From Hominimerdicola alba 8 (GTDB taxonomy: Bacteria; Bacillota; Clostridia; Oscillospirales; Ruminococcaceae), in contig NZ_ADKM02000110.1 in assembly GCF_000178155.2 (NCBI RefSeq), positions 1 through 64,000 on the forward strand: a stretch of 64,000 nt of DNA, read 5' to 3'. Shown here piece by piece: positions 1 to 12,000 of the stretch (its first letter is position 1; the number at the start of each line of letters is the position of its first letter). The notes beneath the pieces are model-generated. The model worked only from the letters and a program-made list of their open reading frames with translations. It was not told the origin of the DNA and ran no database searches. A program made the position numbers and the translations under genes.

Positions 1-34
1 CTCCTAAGGACGATAAACGGCATGATACCACATG
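1..34 (+). repeat. 34-bp perfect direct repeat of bases 249-282
   Basis: Bases 1-34 are identical to 249-282, the stretch just after the first Walker A motif of the ATPase gene, and the sequences diverge completely after base 34. The copy reads in the same peptide frame (LLRTINGMIPH). It may be the scar of a partial duplication, or an assembly join at a contig edge. Confidence 0.85.
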
Positions 35-120
35 CTGCCGATGATGAATTTTCGGGCAGTCCGAAATTTCTTTCGCAAAATGCTTTCATAATATATCCCC
101 GAAAGGCGGCGGTGGCATGA
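1..120 (+). CDS. 3' end of an upstream ORF, truncated by the window
   Basis: Frame 1 is open from the first base to a TGA at 118-120, which overlaps the ATG of the ATPase gene in the ATGA arrangement usual for coupled genes. In an ECF transporter locus the preceding gene is often the membrane T component, so this may be its tail, but the visible 39 codons show no membrane segment. The first 11 codons (bases 1-34) are identical to codons inside the downstream ATPase, so the true upstream gene may start only after base 34. Function not recognised. Confidence 0.35.
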   Translation, partial: LLRTINGMIPHAADDEFSGSPKFLSQNAFIIYPRKAAVA

Positions 121-1565
121 TAAGAATTCAAGGGCTGAAATTCAGCTACCCCGAACAGGGAGAAGCGGTGCTGAAAGATATCACGCTTGAAATCGGGCAG
201 GGCGAAACAGTGTTGCTGTGCGGTGTAAGCGGGTGCGGAAAATCAACGCTCCTAAGGACGATAAACGGCATGATACCACATGTAACAGACGGCAAGATCT
301 CGGGCGTGGTCACTGTCGGGGGAGCTGCTGTTGATGACACGCCGATGTACGAACTATCAAGGCGGACAGGCAGTGTTTTCCAGAATCCTAAGTCGCAGTT
401 TTTCAACCTTGACTCGGACAGCGAACTGGCATTCGCTATGGAGAACGCAGGTCGCCCGTCAGCTGAGATACGTGCGCGCATGGAACAACTGACCGAACTT
501 TTCGGGATAGAACATTTGCGCGGGCGAAGCATTTACGAAATGTCGGGCGGTGAAAAGCAGATACTTGCCATAGCATCTGCCTGCATGAATGACCCCGATG
601 TTCTGGTTTTGGACGAACCCACCGCGAACCTTGACCCTGCTGCGATAGTCACCATGCAGAAGATACTTGCTGTACTAAGATCACAGGGCAAGACCATTGT
701 CATTGCAGAACACCGACTGTCTTTCCTGCGGGAACTTGCGGACACAGTATGTATAATGCAAAGCGGCAGGATAGTACAGCGAATGTCGGGAAAAGATTTC
801 TTCGCGATGAATGAAGATACTCGCATATCACTGGGACTGCGTCAGCTTGCAAGCAGACCTCTGACGGCATCACAGAAGCCTGCGCGGGGCGAAGAACTGC
901 TATGCGCGAAAAATATATCAGCCGCTTACGGAAAACACAAGGTACTCAGCGGGCTGTTTTTCAGGGCATATGCGGGTGACATCATCGGCGTAACAGGCAG
1001 GAACGGTGCGGGAAAATCGACACTGTTCAGGCTGATATGCGGGCTGCAAAGACCATCGGGCGGGAGATTTCTGACAGGCGGTAAGAACTGTTCTGACAAG
1101 CAGCTGCGGCAGCATTCGTGCATAGTCATGCAGGATGTGAATTTTCAGCTTTTTGGCGAGAGCGTGATCGATGAATGTATGATATCATCCGATGATGCAG
1201 ATGAAGCAAAAGCCGAAAAGGTGCTTGCTGATATGCAGCTGACAAAGTGGCGTGAAAGTCACCCGATGGCGCTTTCGGGCGGGCAGAAGCAGCGGTTGGC
1301 GATCGCGGCGGGGCTGATGCAGGATAAGTCGGTGTATTTATTTGATGAACCCACCAGCGGGCTTGACTATCAGTCGATGATACAGGTGCGCGACAGGATA
1401 CGCGAACTTTCACAGCGGGGCAAGGCGGTATTCGTCATCACACACGATATGGAACTGCTTGATATGCTGTGCAGCAGATGTTTTTTCGTGCATGATGGGG
1501 GTATCAGCGAGATATACGCCGATGACGGTTACAGCAGGGTAGTCACAAAACTGCTTTGCGGGTGA
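117..1565 (+). CDS. ECF-type transporter ATPase, two fused ABC domains
   Basis: A 482-residue protein made of two ABC nucleotide-binding domains in one chain. Domain 1 has Walker A GVSGCGKST (residues 36-44), signature MSGGEKQ and Walker B VLVLDEPT. Domain 2 has Walker A GRNGAGKST (294-302), signature LSGGQKQ and Walker B YLFDEPTSGLD. This fused layout is typical of energy-coupling factor (vitamin or metal uptake) ATPases, also annotated as CbiO/YkoD-like. It should sit on the cytoplasmic face and energise a T component plus a substrate-binding S component; neither is visible because the window begins here. The start at 117 overlaps the stop of the preceding frame, which suggests translational coupling. 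Substrate cannot be told from the ATPase alone. Confidence 0.85.
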   Translation: MIRIQGLKFSYPEQGEAVLKDITLEIGQGETVLLCGVSGCGKSTLLRTINGMIPHVTDGKISGVVTVGGAAVDDTPMYELSRRTGSVFQNPKSQFFNLDSDSELAFAMENAGRPSAEIRARMEQLTELFGIEHLRGRSIYEMSGGEKQILAIASACMNDPDVLVLDEPTANLDPAAIVTMQKILAVLRSQGKTIVIAEHRLSFLRELADTVCIMQSGRIVQRMSGKDFFAMNEDTRISLGLRQLASRPLTASQKPARGEELLCAKNISAAYGKHKVLSGLFFRAYAGDIIGVTGRNGAGKSTLFRLICGLQRPSGGRFLTGGKNCSDKQLRQHSCIVMQDVNFQLFGESVIDECMISSDDADEAKAEKVLADMQLTKWRESHPMALSGGQKQRLAIAAGLMQDKSVYLFDEPTSGLDYQSMIQVRDRIRELSQRGKAVFVITHDMELLDMLCSRCFFVHDGGISEIYADDGYSRVVTKLLCG

Positions 1566-1594
1566 AACGGAAATATAGTGGTGACGTTATCTTT

Positions 1595-1636
1595 CGGCGC
1601 TTTATGCGCGGGAAGATGAGCGCCGCCTGTTTTTAT
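1595..1636 (+). terminator. Probable terminator after the ECF ATPase gene
   Basis: A 7-bp GC-rich stem (CGGCGCT at 1595-1601 with AGCGCCG at 1619-1625) with a 17-base loop is followed by a short T run at 1630-1634. The long loop makes it moderate. Confidence 0.5.
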
Positions 1637-2234
1637 ACCTTTTTTAGCCTATACAGGGTGGAAATAACCATTTTCAGGAAGTAAAATATGTAAAATGAGA
1701 GGAAATTATCCGTATGACTATGCGGGCTGAATATCTGTTTGGAACATTGATATGAAGTACCGTTCACGGCAGATGTCGGAACGGTCGGGAAGTGCCCGTA
1801 CAGGGTCTTGCGCTTTTAAACTTCGTCATTACACCGCGTTTCGGCGTCTGTCCCTCTTATGCACTTTGGCGTGGGCGGAGGCGGTGGGGTGCGAGAGTTC
1901 TTCGTCTGATGTGGCAGGTACGTTTTCAAGCTGCTGCGGGGAGTACAGGAGTATTCCCGCAGATAGTCGTACCGTAGTTCCGATAAGGGCGGTGAACAGC
2001 GTGCATACTCTCCTACAAACAGTCAAAAGCGGGCAAAAGTTGTACGTTTTTGTACAACTTTTAATAAAATATGTCTAAATCAAAATAAAAATCATATGAT
2101 TGTACGAACGGTGGAGGTGATATTTGGTCGATGTGACGATGTGCTGAGGTCGGTTCAAGTGATGGTATCGTTTTCAGAAGTGATTTTCAGTGCGGCGTTC
2201 ACGGAAGATAAACACTAGAAAAATTTGGAATATA
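1637..2234. other. Intergenic stretch with no confident gene
   Basis: About 600 bases between the ECF ATPase gene and the NRPS/PKS cluster. Short frames exist on both strands (for example 1752-2078 plus and 1829-2026 minus), but none has a good ribosome site with a recognisable product. The only clear structure is a perfect inverted repeat at 2035-2062. Confidence 0.6.
2035..2062. promoter_or_regulatory. Perfect inverted repeat, 11-bp arms
   Basis: AAAAGTTGTAC at 2035-2045 and GTACAACTTTT at 2052-2062 are exact reverse complements around a 6-base centre. It could be an operator or a hairpin. There is no adjacent regulator gene. Confidence 0.5.
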
Positions 2235-2252
2235 CTAATGTTACGTATATTG

Positions 2253-2268
2253 GTTAGCATACACTAAC
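2253..2268. promoter_or_regulatory. Palindrome GTTAG-N6-CTAAC upstream of the NRPS/PKS cluster
   Basis: GTTAG (2253-2257) and CTAAC (2264-2268) form an inverted repeat 44 bases before the first cluster gene. A plausible -10 lies just before it (TATATT 2246-2251, with TTTGGA 2224-2229 as a weak -35), so a bound repressor would cover the transcription start. The same motif with the same 6-base spacer occurs at 31953-31968 in the GNAT promoter. Regulator unknown. Confidence 0.55.
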
Positions 2269-2312
2269 TATGACATATTATCAATTAAGTCAAATGAGGA
2301 GGTAAAAGAATT

Positions 2313-3089
2313 ATGGGATATAACAAGAATGCAGGTACGGCGCTGAATACGCGGTGGATACAGTATCAGAAGACATCAGACACGCCGTCGATGAGGCTGT
2401 TTTGTTTTCCGTATGCGGGAGGAAGTGCGCTGTTTTATTCGAGGTGGTTCAAATATCTTGAAGAAGATGCGGAGGTATTCCCTATACAGCTTCCGGGACG
2501 CGAAAGCAGGATAGATGAGCCTTTACAGCGTGTTATGAGCGTTGTGATAGACAAGATAGTTGAAGAGATAGCACCTCTGCTGACTGAGAACACGGCGTTC
2601 ATCGGGCACAGCATGGGCAGTATGATAGCCTACGAGGTCGCAAAAAAGCTGGCAGAGAAAAACATGCAGATGCCGAAGCACATCTTTTTGTGCGGTGCTG
2701 TTCCGCCCGATATGATAGGCGAGTGCGAGAAGATACACATGCTTTCGGACGATGAATTCTGTGAGAAGCTGAAAGGATATGAGAGCATAACATCTGAACT
2801 GATGAAGTATCCCGAATTCTACAAATTCTTCCTGCCAGTAATAAAGGCGGATTTTGAACTTATAGAAACTTACCGTTTCGGCGGTGACTGGAAGATGCCC
2901 TGCCCTGTTACGATATTTTCGGGGACGGAAGACCCGTATGTACCCGCAGCGGCGCTGGGACAGTGGGGGCGTTTCTGTGAGAAAGAGCCGCAGATAATCA
3001 CATACAGCGGCAATCATTTCTTCCTGAAAGAGCATATCGAAGAGATATGCGAGATAATAAACAACTGCATGAAAGTAGAGGATAATTAA
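2313..3089 (+). CDS. Type II thioesterase of the NRPS/PKS cluster
   Basis: A 258-residue alpha/beta hydrolase of the GrsT/SrfAD kind, which removes wrong or stalled acyl groups from carrier domains of an assembly line. The nucleophile elbow GHSMGSM places the active Ser at residue 100, an acidic residue lies in GTEDPYVP (about 208), and the catalytic His is His235 in SGNHFF. The length is normal for the family and no signal peptide is seen, so it acts in the cytoplasm. It is the first gene of the cluster; a GAGGAGGT ribosome site lies 7-8 bases before the ATG, and the NRPS gene begins only one base after its stop, so the two are coupled. It is the only thioesterase in the cluster and is not fused to a module. 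Confidence 0.9.
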   Translation: MGYNKNAGTALNTRWIQYQKTSDTPSMRLFCFPYAGGSALFYSRWFKYLEEDAEVFPIQLPGRESRIDEPLQRVMSVVIDKIVEEIAPLLTENTAFIGHSMGSMIAYEVAKKLAEKNMQMPKHIFLCGAVPPDMIGECEKIHMLSDDEFCEKLKGYESITSELMKYPEFYKFFLPVIKADFELIETYRFGGDWKMPCPVTIFSGTEDPYVPAAALGQWGRFCEKEPQIITYSGNHFFLKEHIEEICEIINNCMKVEDN

Positions 3090-3090
3090 C

Positions 3091-6000
3091 ATGTCAGGTA
3101 TTTACGAAGCTATACGTTTGTCAGCAGAAAAGCACAGGGAAAAGACTGCTGTCATCGCAGAGGGGCGAAGCTATACTTACGGTGAACTGATAGCCGCCGC
3201 AGAGGGATATGCAGCCGAACTGGCAGAACAGGGCATATCCGATAAGGACACGGTGGCGGTATACCGTGAGCGCAGTGACAGGCTTATAATAACTCTGCTG
3301 GCACTGCTGAAAACAGGTGCGGTCTATGTGCCGCAGAGTGCATCATACCCGCGCGAAAGGGTAGACAGCATCATAAAGACTGCGGGGTGCAGTTATCTTA
3401 TAACAGACAGCGGTGTTGAAAAAACGGGCATAGAAGCCGGCGAACACAAAGATGCGGCTTATATGCTGTTCACATCGGGTTCAACCGGGACACCTAAGGG
3501 CGTGGTGACAAGCGGGAACGCTTTGCTGGCAGAACTTGAGAGCTGTCAGCATAAGATAGCCTACCGTGAAAATGACAGGGTGCTTTTCAAGGCGGCGGTA
3601 AACTTTGCGTTCTCGATATACGAGATATACATGCCTTTGCTGAACGGCGGCACTGTGGTGGCAGTCGGTGAAGATGAAAGCCGCGACATCGCAAGTCTGG
3701 CGGGATATATGAAGCGTTACGGTATCACGGTACTGCCTGCTGTGCCATCGGTGCTGGAAGCACTTATGAAAAGAAGAGATGCAGACGAAGTTTTTGCGGC
3801 TGTGCGCGTGGTGATGTGCGGCGGTGAGGTGCTGAGCAGAAAGCTGTCAGACAGTTTTATTTCGCGGTATAAGGCACAGATCTGGAACATTTACGGCATG
3901 ACTGAAACAACGGGATACATCACAGCGCATCTGTGCGGGACTGAGGACAGGAGCGAAGTGAACTCTGTCGGCACGCCGATAGACGGTATCGAGTATGTTA
4001 TTCTGGACGAGGATATGGCTGAAGTGAATGACGGTACGGCAGGTATGCTGTATCTGTTTGAAGCGCCGATGATAAATGAATATCAGGACATATCGCAGTC
4101 AAGGAGAGTGGTGCTGGCAGACGGGCGCATAGCGTTCTGCACAGGGGATATCGTAAAGCGCGTGGATGGTGAGTTATGGTTCTGCGGGCGCAATGACAAC
4201 ATGGTGAAGATACACGGCAACCGTGTGGAACTGGAAGAGATAGAAAATCAGGCTGAAAAACTGGAAGAGGTCAGTGCCGCCATAGCGGGGCTGTACAAGC
4301 AAAATTCCATAATGCTGTTTGCGGAAAGCAGCGGTGCGCCCGAAGAAGTCGCTGAGGTACTGAGGGGGCATCTGAAAAAGCATCTGCCTGCGTACATGGT
4401 GCCTGCGGTCATATGTGTTGTGGAAGAACTCCACCGACTGCCGAACGGCAAGAAAGACCGTCCCACGCAGATAAGAGAATATCAGGAAATGACAAGTACA
4501 AAAGAACAGCAGGAAGACAGCTATGGTCTGGACGCACTTGAAAAGTGCATATTGAATATCATGTCGGAACAGCTGGGGCAGTCTGCCGAACCTGATGCTG
4601 ATTTTTACGATCAGGGCGGCGACTCATTCGGTATGACTATGATGATACAGCAGATAGCTGAGATATGCGGTATACAGCTTTCGGCGGCGGAATTTATTTC
4701 GGCATCTACCGTAAGAGGGCTTGCAATGGCTGTGGAAGAAAAGCGAGGGAACAGTACTTCTGTGCTGATCGAGGAAACTAATGACAAGCACTATGAAATG
4801 ACCGAGATGCAGCTTTCATATTTCTTTGACAGGAAGTATGCTGAGGACGGTTCTATACTGCCTACGGCGGGTTATGTTGAACTGGAATGCGGCGGATATG
4901 ACAGCGCGAAGTTCGCATCGGCGGTGAAGGAGATAGTAAGGTATCACGATATACTGCGCACAGTTTTCAATGAGGACGGCACGCAGACTGTCATGGACAG
5001 TGCGGAGGTGGTCGTGGACGAAGAAGTTCTTGAAGATGAAAGCGGGATAGAAACATCAAGAAAGAAAATGCTGGCAGAACAGTTCGACCCCAATTGTCCG
5101 CCGCAGCTGAAAGTGCGTGCGCTGTTGCGCGGTGACGGTTCAGCGAGGATACAGCTGTATTTCGATGCCATGACAGCGGACGGACACAGCATAGCGCTGA
5201 TGCTGGGTGAGCTTGATGATATCTACAGCGGCAGGCGCACACTGCCTGACGAAGAAAAGGCGCATTTTGGCAGTTATGTGAAATATCTGCAAAAGCTGAC
5301 CGATACTGAGGCATATGCGGAAGATGCGGCTTACTGGGAGAAAGAGCGCAAGGCGCTCCCGAACGTGCTGGAACTTCCGCTGAAAGATTACAGCGGAAGA
5401 GTTACGGCTGAACAGCGACGCGCCGCTTTCACGGAAGAAGAGTGGCACAGGCTGGAAGAACGCGCAAAGAGAAACGGTGTGACAGCATTTACGGTCATGC
5501 TGACGGTCGTTGGGCTGGCGCTGAAACGACTGACTAGGAACAGCAGATATCTGCTTTGTCTGCCTGAGTCGATACGGCCTGAAAGCGGTGAGTTTGCACA
5601 GACTGCGGGAGTGTTCTCAAACTTTATCTATTTTGCATTTGACGGCACGCCGCGTCCGTTTTTGCAGATGCTTCGCGAAAATCAGAAACAGCTTCTCGAA
5701 AAGAAGAGCCATTCGCTTTACAAGGGAACTGAGATACTGCATGATTCTGCAAAAGAGAGCAGTACGCTGGGAAGCGGAGTGGTATCGGTGGTGATGACAT
5801 CACTGCTGGGCAGTGAAACACAGCTTACCGCCTTTAAGAAAGTTTATATGGAGTCACATTCGAGCAATATACCGCTTGAACTGGTACTTGACCGTGTGGG
5901 CGGCGAAGTCAGCCTGCTGGTAAACTACATAAGCGAACTGTTCGATGCTGAGATGATCGACGGGCTGACCGAAACTGTCGGGGCGTTTGTGAGGAAGCTG

Positions 6001-9000
6001 ACAGAAGAAAACTGCGGCTGGGAGGAAGTGCAGTACGCTCCCGTACCTGTAAGGGAGCAGGAATTTTTCAGAAAAGTTTCCGATACAGGAGCGCCGCAGG
6101 AGTACTGTGACACTGCGACTCTGCTGAGGGACAGCATGCTGAAAAATGCGGAGCGCACAGCTGTTGCGCAGGAGGACAGAAGCATCACTTATGCTGAACT
6201 GATGAAGAAGATGTATTCTTACTGTGCCGCGTTGAAGTCGGCGGGTGCTGATGGCGAAAGACCTGTCTGCATACTTATGCGCAAGAGCATCGAGCAGATA
6301 ACAGCAGTCGTCGCGTGCGTATACAGCGGGATACCCTACATGCCGCTGGAGGAGGACATACCCGCAGAAAGGCTTCGCAGATGCCTTGAGAACAGCGGTG
6401 CGAAGATAGTTTTCTGTGACACCGATGCGCAGATACCTGCGGGCATTACGGTCATACGCCCTGCTGAGACAGCTGACAGCGCGGAAGTTTTCGAGCCTGT
6501 CAGACGCGGTGAACACGACCGCATAGCAGTGATACACACATCGGGTTCAACAGGCATGCCGAAAGCTGTGTGCATAGAACACGGCTCTTTACAGAATGCT
6601 GTGATGTTCACGGTGAAGAGGTATGATGTAACAGCGGCAGATGCGGCGATGGCTGTTACAAATCTGGCACATGATATGTCGATGTTCGATGTATTCGGAA
6701 TGCTGTTCACAGGCGGCAAGATAGTCATGCCCACCCATGAGAAGCGCAAAGACCCCATGCACTGGCTGGCGCTTATGGAACAGGAGAGAGTGACTGTATG
6801 GAACTCTGTACCTGCGCTGATGGAGATGTTCATGATATATGTTCAGCAGAGGGGGATAAAGCCCGAACTTCCGCTGAGGCTGTTCTTTCACGGCGGTGAC
6901 TATGTGCGCCCGACGCTGGTGAAGTTCCTGTTTGGCACTTTCAGCGGGTGCAGGGCTGTCAGCGTGGGCGGACCTACCGAAACGACACTCTGGAACATAT
7001 ACCACGACATCACCGAAGAAGATATCGAAGCGGGCTTTATACCCTACGGAAAGCCTATCGACGGAAACAGGTACTATATATTTGACAAGGACAGACAGTC
7101 TGTAGCTGTGGGTGTGACGGGATATCTGTACGCGGGCGGCATCGGTGTATCGCAGGGGTATCTTGGTGATGAAGCGCTGACGGCTGAGAAATTTGCGGCT
7201 GACCCGATAACAGGCGAAAGGCTTTACAACACGGGTGACTTGGGCTGTTATCTGCCTGACGGAAGCATTAAGTTCATGGGCAGAGATGATGCGCAGATAA
7301 AGATAAACGGCAAGCGCATAGAAACTGAGGAGATAGCCGCAGTTATACAGCGCTGTGAGAAAGTGACCGCCTGCGAAGTGATAGGTGACATTCAGGAGAA
7401 GAGGATAACTGCATTTTACTGTGCATCGGGCGAGGTATCGAGAGAGGTCATGCGCGATGCGATACTGCGTGAATTGCCCGAATACATGATGCCTGCGGCA
7501 TTCGTGAAGATGGACAGACTTCCGCTGACAGCAAACGGCAAGACCGACCGCCGCGCACTGCTTGAAAAGGCACGCGAGATGCGTGAGGAGAGCGGTGTGC
7601 AGTCGGCAGGGCTGACGGCTGAGGAGAGAAAGCTGAAAGAGTTATACGATCAGTATACTTCAAACAGCAGTTACGACCCCGATGATCCGTTCCTGATAGC
7701 GGGCGGAAATTCGCTGAAAGCGATACAGTTCACATTTGCGCTGAAAGAACAGTATGGTGTTGACATTGGGCTGGCGGAGTTCTTCAAACATTCATCGCTC
7801 AGGGAACTGGCAGAGTATCTGAAAGGTCAGGGCGGTACAGCGGCGGCTGAGGAAGATGGGGACGGATTTGTTCTGCCATCGAAAAACGGTGCGGACGAGA
7901 GCGAACCTTTCCCGCTGACAGAATTACAGCAGGCGTACCTTGTGGGCAGAAAGAACACGATGTCGCTGAACGTTGTGACACACGGCTATATCGAAGCGGA
8001 GTGCAGGGATTACGACCATGAAAAACTGCTTAGAGTGGTACGCAGACTGATAAAGCGTCATGGAGTGCTGAGAGATGTGATATCTTACGACAACACACAG
8101 CATATAGAACCTGATGTGCCTGATTTCGAGATACCCGTCATTGACCTGCGGGGGAGGTCGGAGAAATTCAGACAGCGCTATCTGAGTTATGTCAGGAGGA
8201 CGATGATGCTGTGGAAACTCGACCTTGACGAGATACCGCTGGTGAGGATACATGTTGACCTGCTGGGCGACAGCCATGCGCTTTTGCAGATATATTTTGA
8301 CACGCTGATAATCGACGGCGCGGGATACACTCTGCTTTATAATGAACTGGAAGCGCTGTATGAGGACGAGGACACTGTTCTGCCTGAGATAGATGTGACA
8401 TTCAGAGATTATGTGATGTACAAGGTGCATCAGAAGACAACATCAGAATATGAAAAGGCAAAGCGTTACTGGCAGAAGAGGATAGAGAACATGCCTGATG
8501 CGGTCGAACTGCCGCTGAAACAGGATCCCGACAAACTGGGGCTTGCGCAGGGCGTGGTAAAACCCTGCAAAATAAGCATGGAAAGCTGGTACCGCATCAA
8601 GGCGGAGGCTGAGCGCAGGGGCGTCACGGGATTTGCAGTGCTGTTCACGGTATTCTCGGAGGTCATAGCACGCTGGGACCGCAAAAAGCGCTTCCTGCTG
8701 AGCATACCGCAGACTGACAGACCTGCCGGACTGAAAGGCATAGAGAAAACGCTGGGCGAATGCGCGACTTTCATGCTGGTAGAGGTGGAGAGCCGTCCCG
8801 AAGAAACATTCATACAGACCTGCATGAGAAATTATGAACAGATAATAGAAGCCAGCGAGAACAGTGCGTTCAGCGGTGTGGAGGTGCTGAGAGAGGTCTA
8901 CAAGTCGAAGAACAATTACGGAAGTGCGCTGGTGCCTGTGGTATTCTCGACACTGACAGACTATGAGCAGACTGAGCGAAAGCATTTTGTGACACTGTTT

Positions 9001-12000
9001 GATGAAACGCTGACCAGTCAGATATGGATAGACATAGATGTGCGTATACTCAACGGTGAGATGACCATGAACTGGAACATACCCAAAGGCTTGTTCGATG
9101 AGGATATGATAGACGACATGACAAGTATCGAGAGTGAGATGCTTGAAAGACTGGCGGCTGACTATTCGGTATGGGACAAGCGTCAGGAGATAGAACTTCC
9201 TGAGAGGGACAGAAAGATAATGTCGCGGGCAGTCATCGATGAGATGCCCATAGCTTCAAAGAGCATTCAGGCGAGGATAGCTGAGTCGTTCACCAAAAAC
9301 AAAGAACGCGAACTGCTTGCCGCAGACGGTGAGCATTTCACATACTCTCAGACAGCGGCTATGGTGCGGGCTAAGATGGACATGATGTGCAAAGCGGGCG
9401 TTAAAGCAGGTGACCGCATCGCGGTGGCGCTGGGCAAGTCGGCTGAACAGGTGATATGCACACTGGCGGCTGTGATGCTGGGTGCAGTATATGTGCCTTT
9501 TGAAGCTGAGGTGCCTGCGCAAAGGCTGGCATACTGCATGAAGAACACAGGATGCAGGTTCATATTTGCTGAGAGCGGGCGCGGAGATGTGTATGAAGAT
9601 GCAGTGGAATTGCCGTCAGAACTTGACAGAGAAGCAGATGACAGTGAGATAACATACTGTGACTTTGCGGGTGATGACCTGCTGACCATCATACACACAT
9701 CGGGTTCAACGGGGCAGCCTAAGGCAGTGATGGTGCCGCAGAGAGGTGTGCGCAACGCCATCGACTACACGCTGAAAAAGTTTGAGATAGGCAGTGATGA
9801 TGCGGTGCTGGCGCTGACAAATCTGGCGCATGACATGTCGATGTTCGACCTGTTCGGCATGATACTGGCAGGCGGCAGGATAGTGATGCCTGCGGAGAAG
9901 AATATAAAAGACCCTGTTTGCTGGCTGGACTGCATAAAGCGTGAGAAGGTGACGGTATGGAATTCGGTGCCTGCAATGCTGCAAATGCTGGACAAGGTGA
10001 TGGAACAGGAGAAAGTCGATAAAATAAGCAGTATACGCAGGCTGTTCACGGGCGGTGATTATCTGCCTGTGCCGCTGATGCAGAAATTATCCGAGAAGAT
10101 GCCGAAAGCGATGCCGGTATCGGTGGGAGGTCCTACAGAAACTACTCTGTGGAACATATACCACATCATCAAGCCTGAGGACTTTTCAAAGGGCAAGATA
10201 CCTTACGGCAGACCGATCGCGAACAACAGGTACACTATCCGTGACGAGAATATGCGGATAGTTCCTGCGGGTGTTACGGGCATGATGTACTGCACAGGTG
10301 TGGGCGTGACAGCAGGTTACTGCAACGATATGAAAGCAACTTCACAGAAATACACTTATGACGAACAGGGCAGGCGCATGTACTGCACAGGCGATCTGGG
10401 ACGGTATATGCCCGACGGCGAGATCGAATTCATGGGCAGAGATGACTTGCAGATAAAGATAAACGGCAAGCGAATAGAACTGGCGGAGATAGAACGCGCT
10501 CTCTGTGAGATGGAGGGTGTTACGGCGGCAGCGGCGGCAGTATCGCCCGACAGGACACAGATATGGGGCTACTATGTTTGTGACAGGGAATATGATGATG
10601 CCGAACTGCGTGCAGTGCTGGCAGACTCACTGCCCGTTTACATGATACCGAAGGCGTTCATGCGGCTGGAAGCACTGCCCCTCAGCAGGACGGGCAAGAT
10701 AGACCGAAAACAGCTGCCCGAACCTGAACGTAACAGGGAGAGCAAAAACAGGGTGCTGACCCCGCAGGCGCGTAAACTGCTTAGTCTGGCGGGCGAGGTG
10801 CTGGGGCATGATGACATAACGATGGAGGACAGTTTCTTTTTGGCGGGCGGCGATTCGCTGTCTGCGATAGTGTTCTGCAAGCGTGTTGAAGCGGAGTTCG
10901 GCTGTGCGTTCAGTCTGACGGATATATTTGAAGCGCCCGAATTCTTGGCTATACTGCAAAAGCTGGGTAACGGCGGAGAAAAGGTTTCCGCAATGCCGCA
11001 GATAGAACGTCAGCATCAGGAGGGTCTGCCGGAAGGCACTGAGTATACAGGCAGGATATCCTGTGCGCAGGAGGGCATCTGGCTGCACGAGATGTTTGAG
11101 AAAGACAACCTGTTCACGCTGACGGGCATGTGTGAGATAACAGGAAAGCTGAACACTGAAATGTTTGGTGAAGCGGTACAGCGTGCGGTGAAGCGCTATG
11201 ATGTACTGAGGACAGAGTTCGGTGAGGACGACAATTTTGACCCTGTGATGAATGTGAGGACTGATGGAAGTATACCGCTGATGACGCAGGTGGTGGCAGA
11301 GGAACAGCTTGGAAACGAACTTGAAAAGCTGAAAGCACTGCACATCACGCTGGAGGACAAGCATTTAGCGCAGTTCAGGCTGTGGGTGACAGGTGAGGAC
11401 AGGTATCTGTTCATCATCTCGATGCACCACATAATATGCGACCAGGCAACGTTCAGGCTGATACTGCATACGGTGCGTGAAGAATATTTCAGGCTGACAG
11501 CAGGCGAAAAGGCAGAGGAGGCAAATCCGATACGCTTCTGCGACTATGCGGCTTGGGAGAGCAGTCACGAACTGCCCGAAGAGAGCGAAAAGTTCTGGAG
11601 AGATGCACTTGAGGGTGTGACGGAAACTGCGATGCCGGGTTCTGTGAAGGCAGACACACATTCGGAAGTGGGCATGACGGCAGATGTCAGGCTTGACAGC
11701 GAAGAGTTCGGACGGTTGATGCGCAGTTTTGACAAGCACCATGTAACGAGGTATGTGGGCTTCTTTACACTGCTGACGCAGTTCTTGCACAAGATAACGG
11801 GCAAACAGCGGATAGCGGTAGGCAGTCCTGTGTCGGTGCGCAATTTCATGGGCATGGACGACACGGCGGGTCTGCTGGTACACGAAACGGTATTTGTCAG
11901 TGAAAAGGCGGAGGATATAAGCGAGGCATTCGCTCATGACAAGCACATGATACCCGAAACGATGACACATTCGGTACTGCCCTTTGAACTGATAACGGAG

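Noticed and set aside
1752-2078. A 108-residue plus-strand frame and overlapping short frames
   Set aside because: Arg/Ser-rich composition, no ribosome site and no family pattern; overlapping frames on both strands are equally open.
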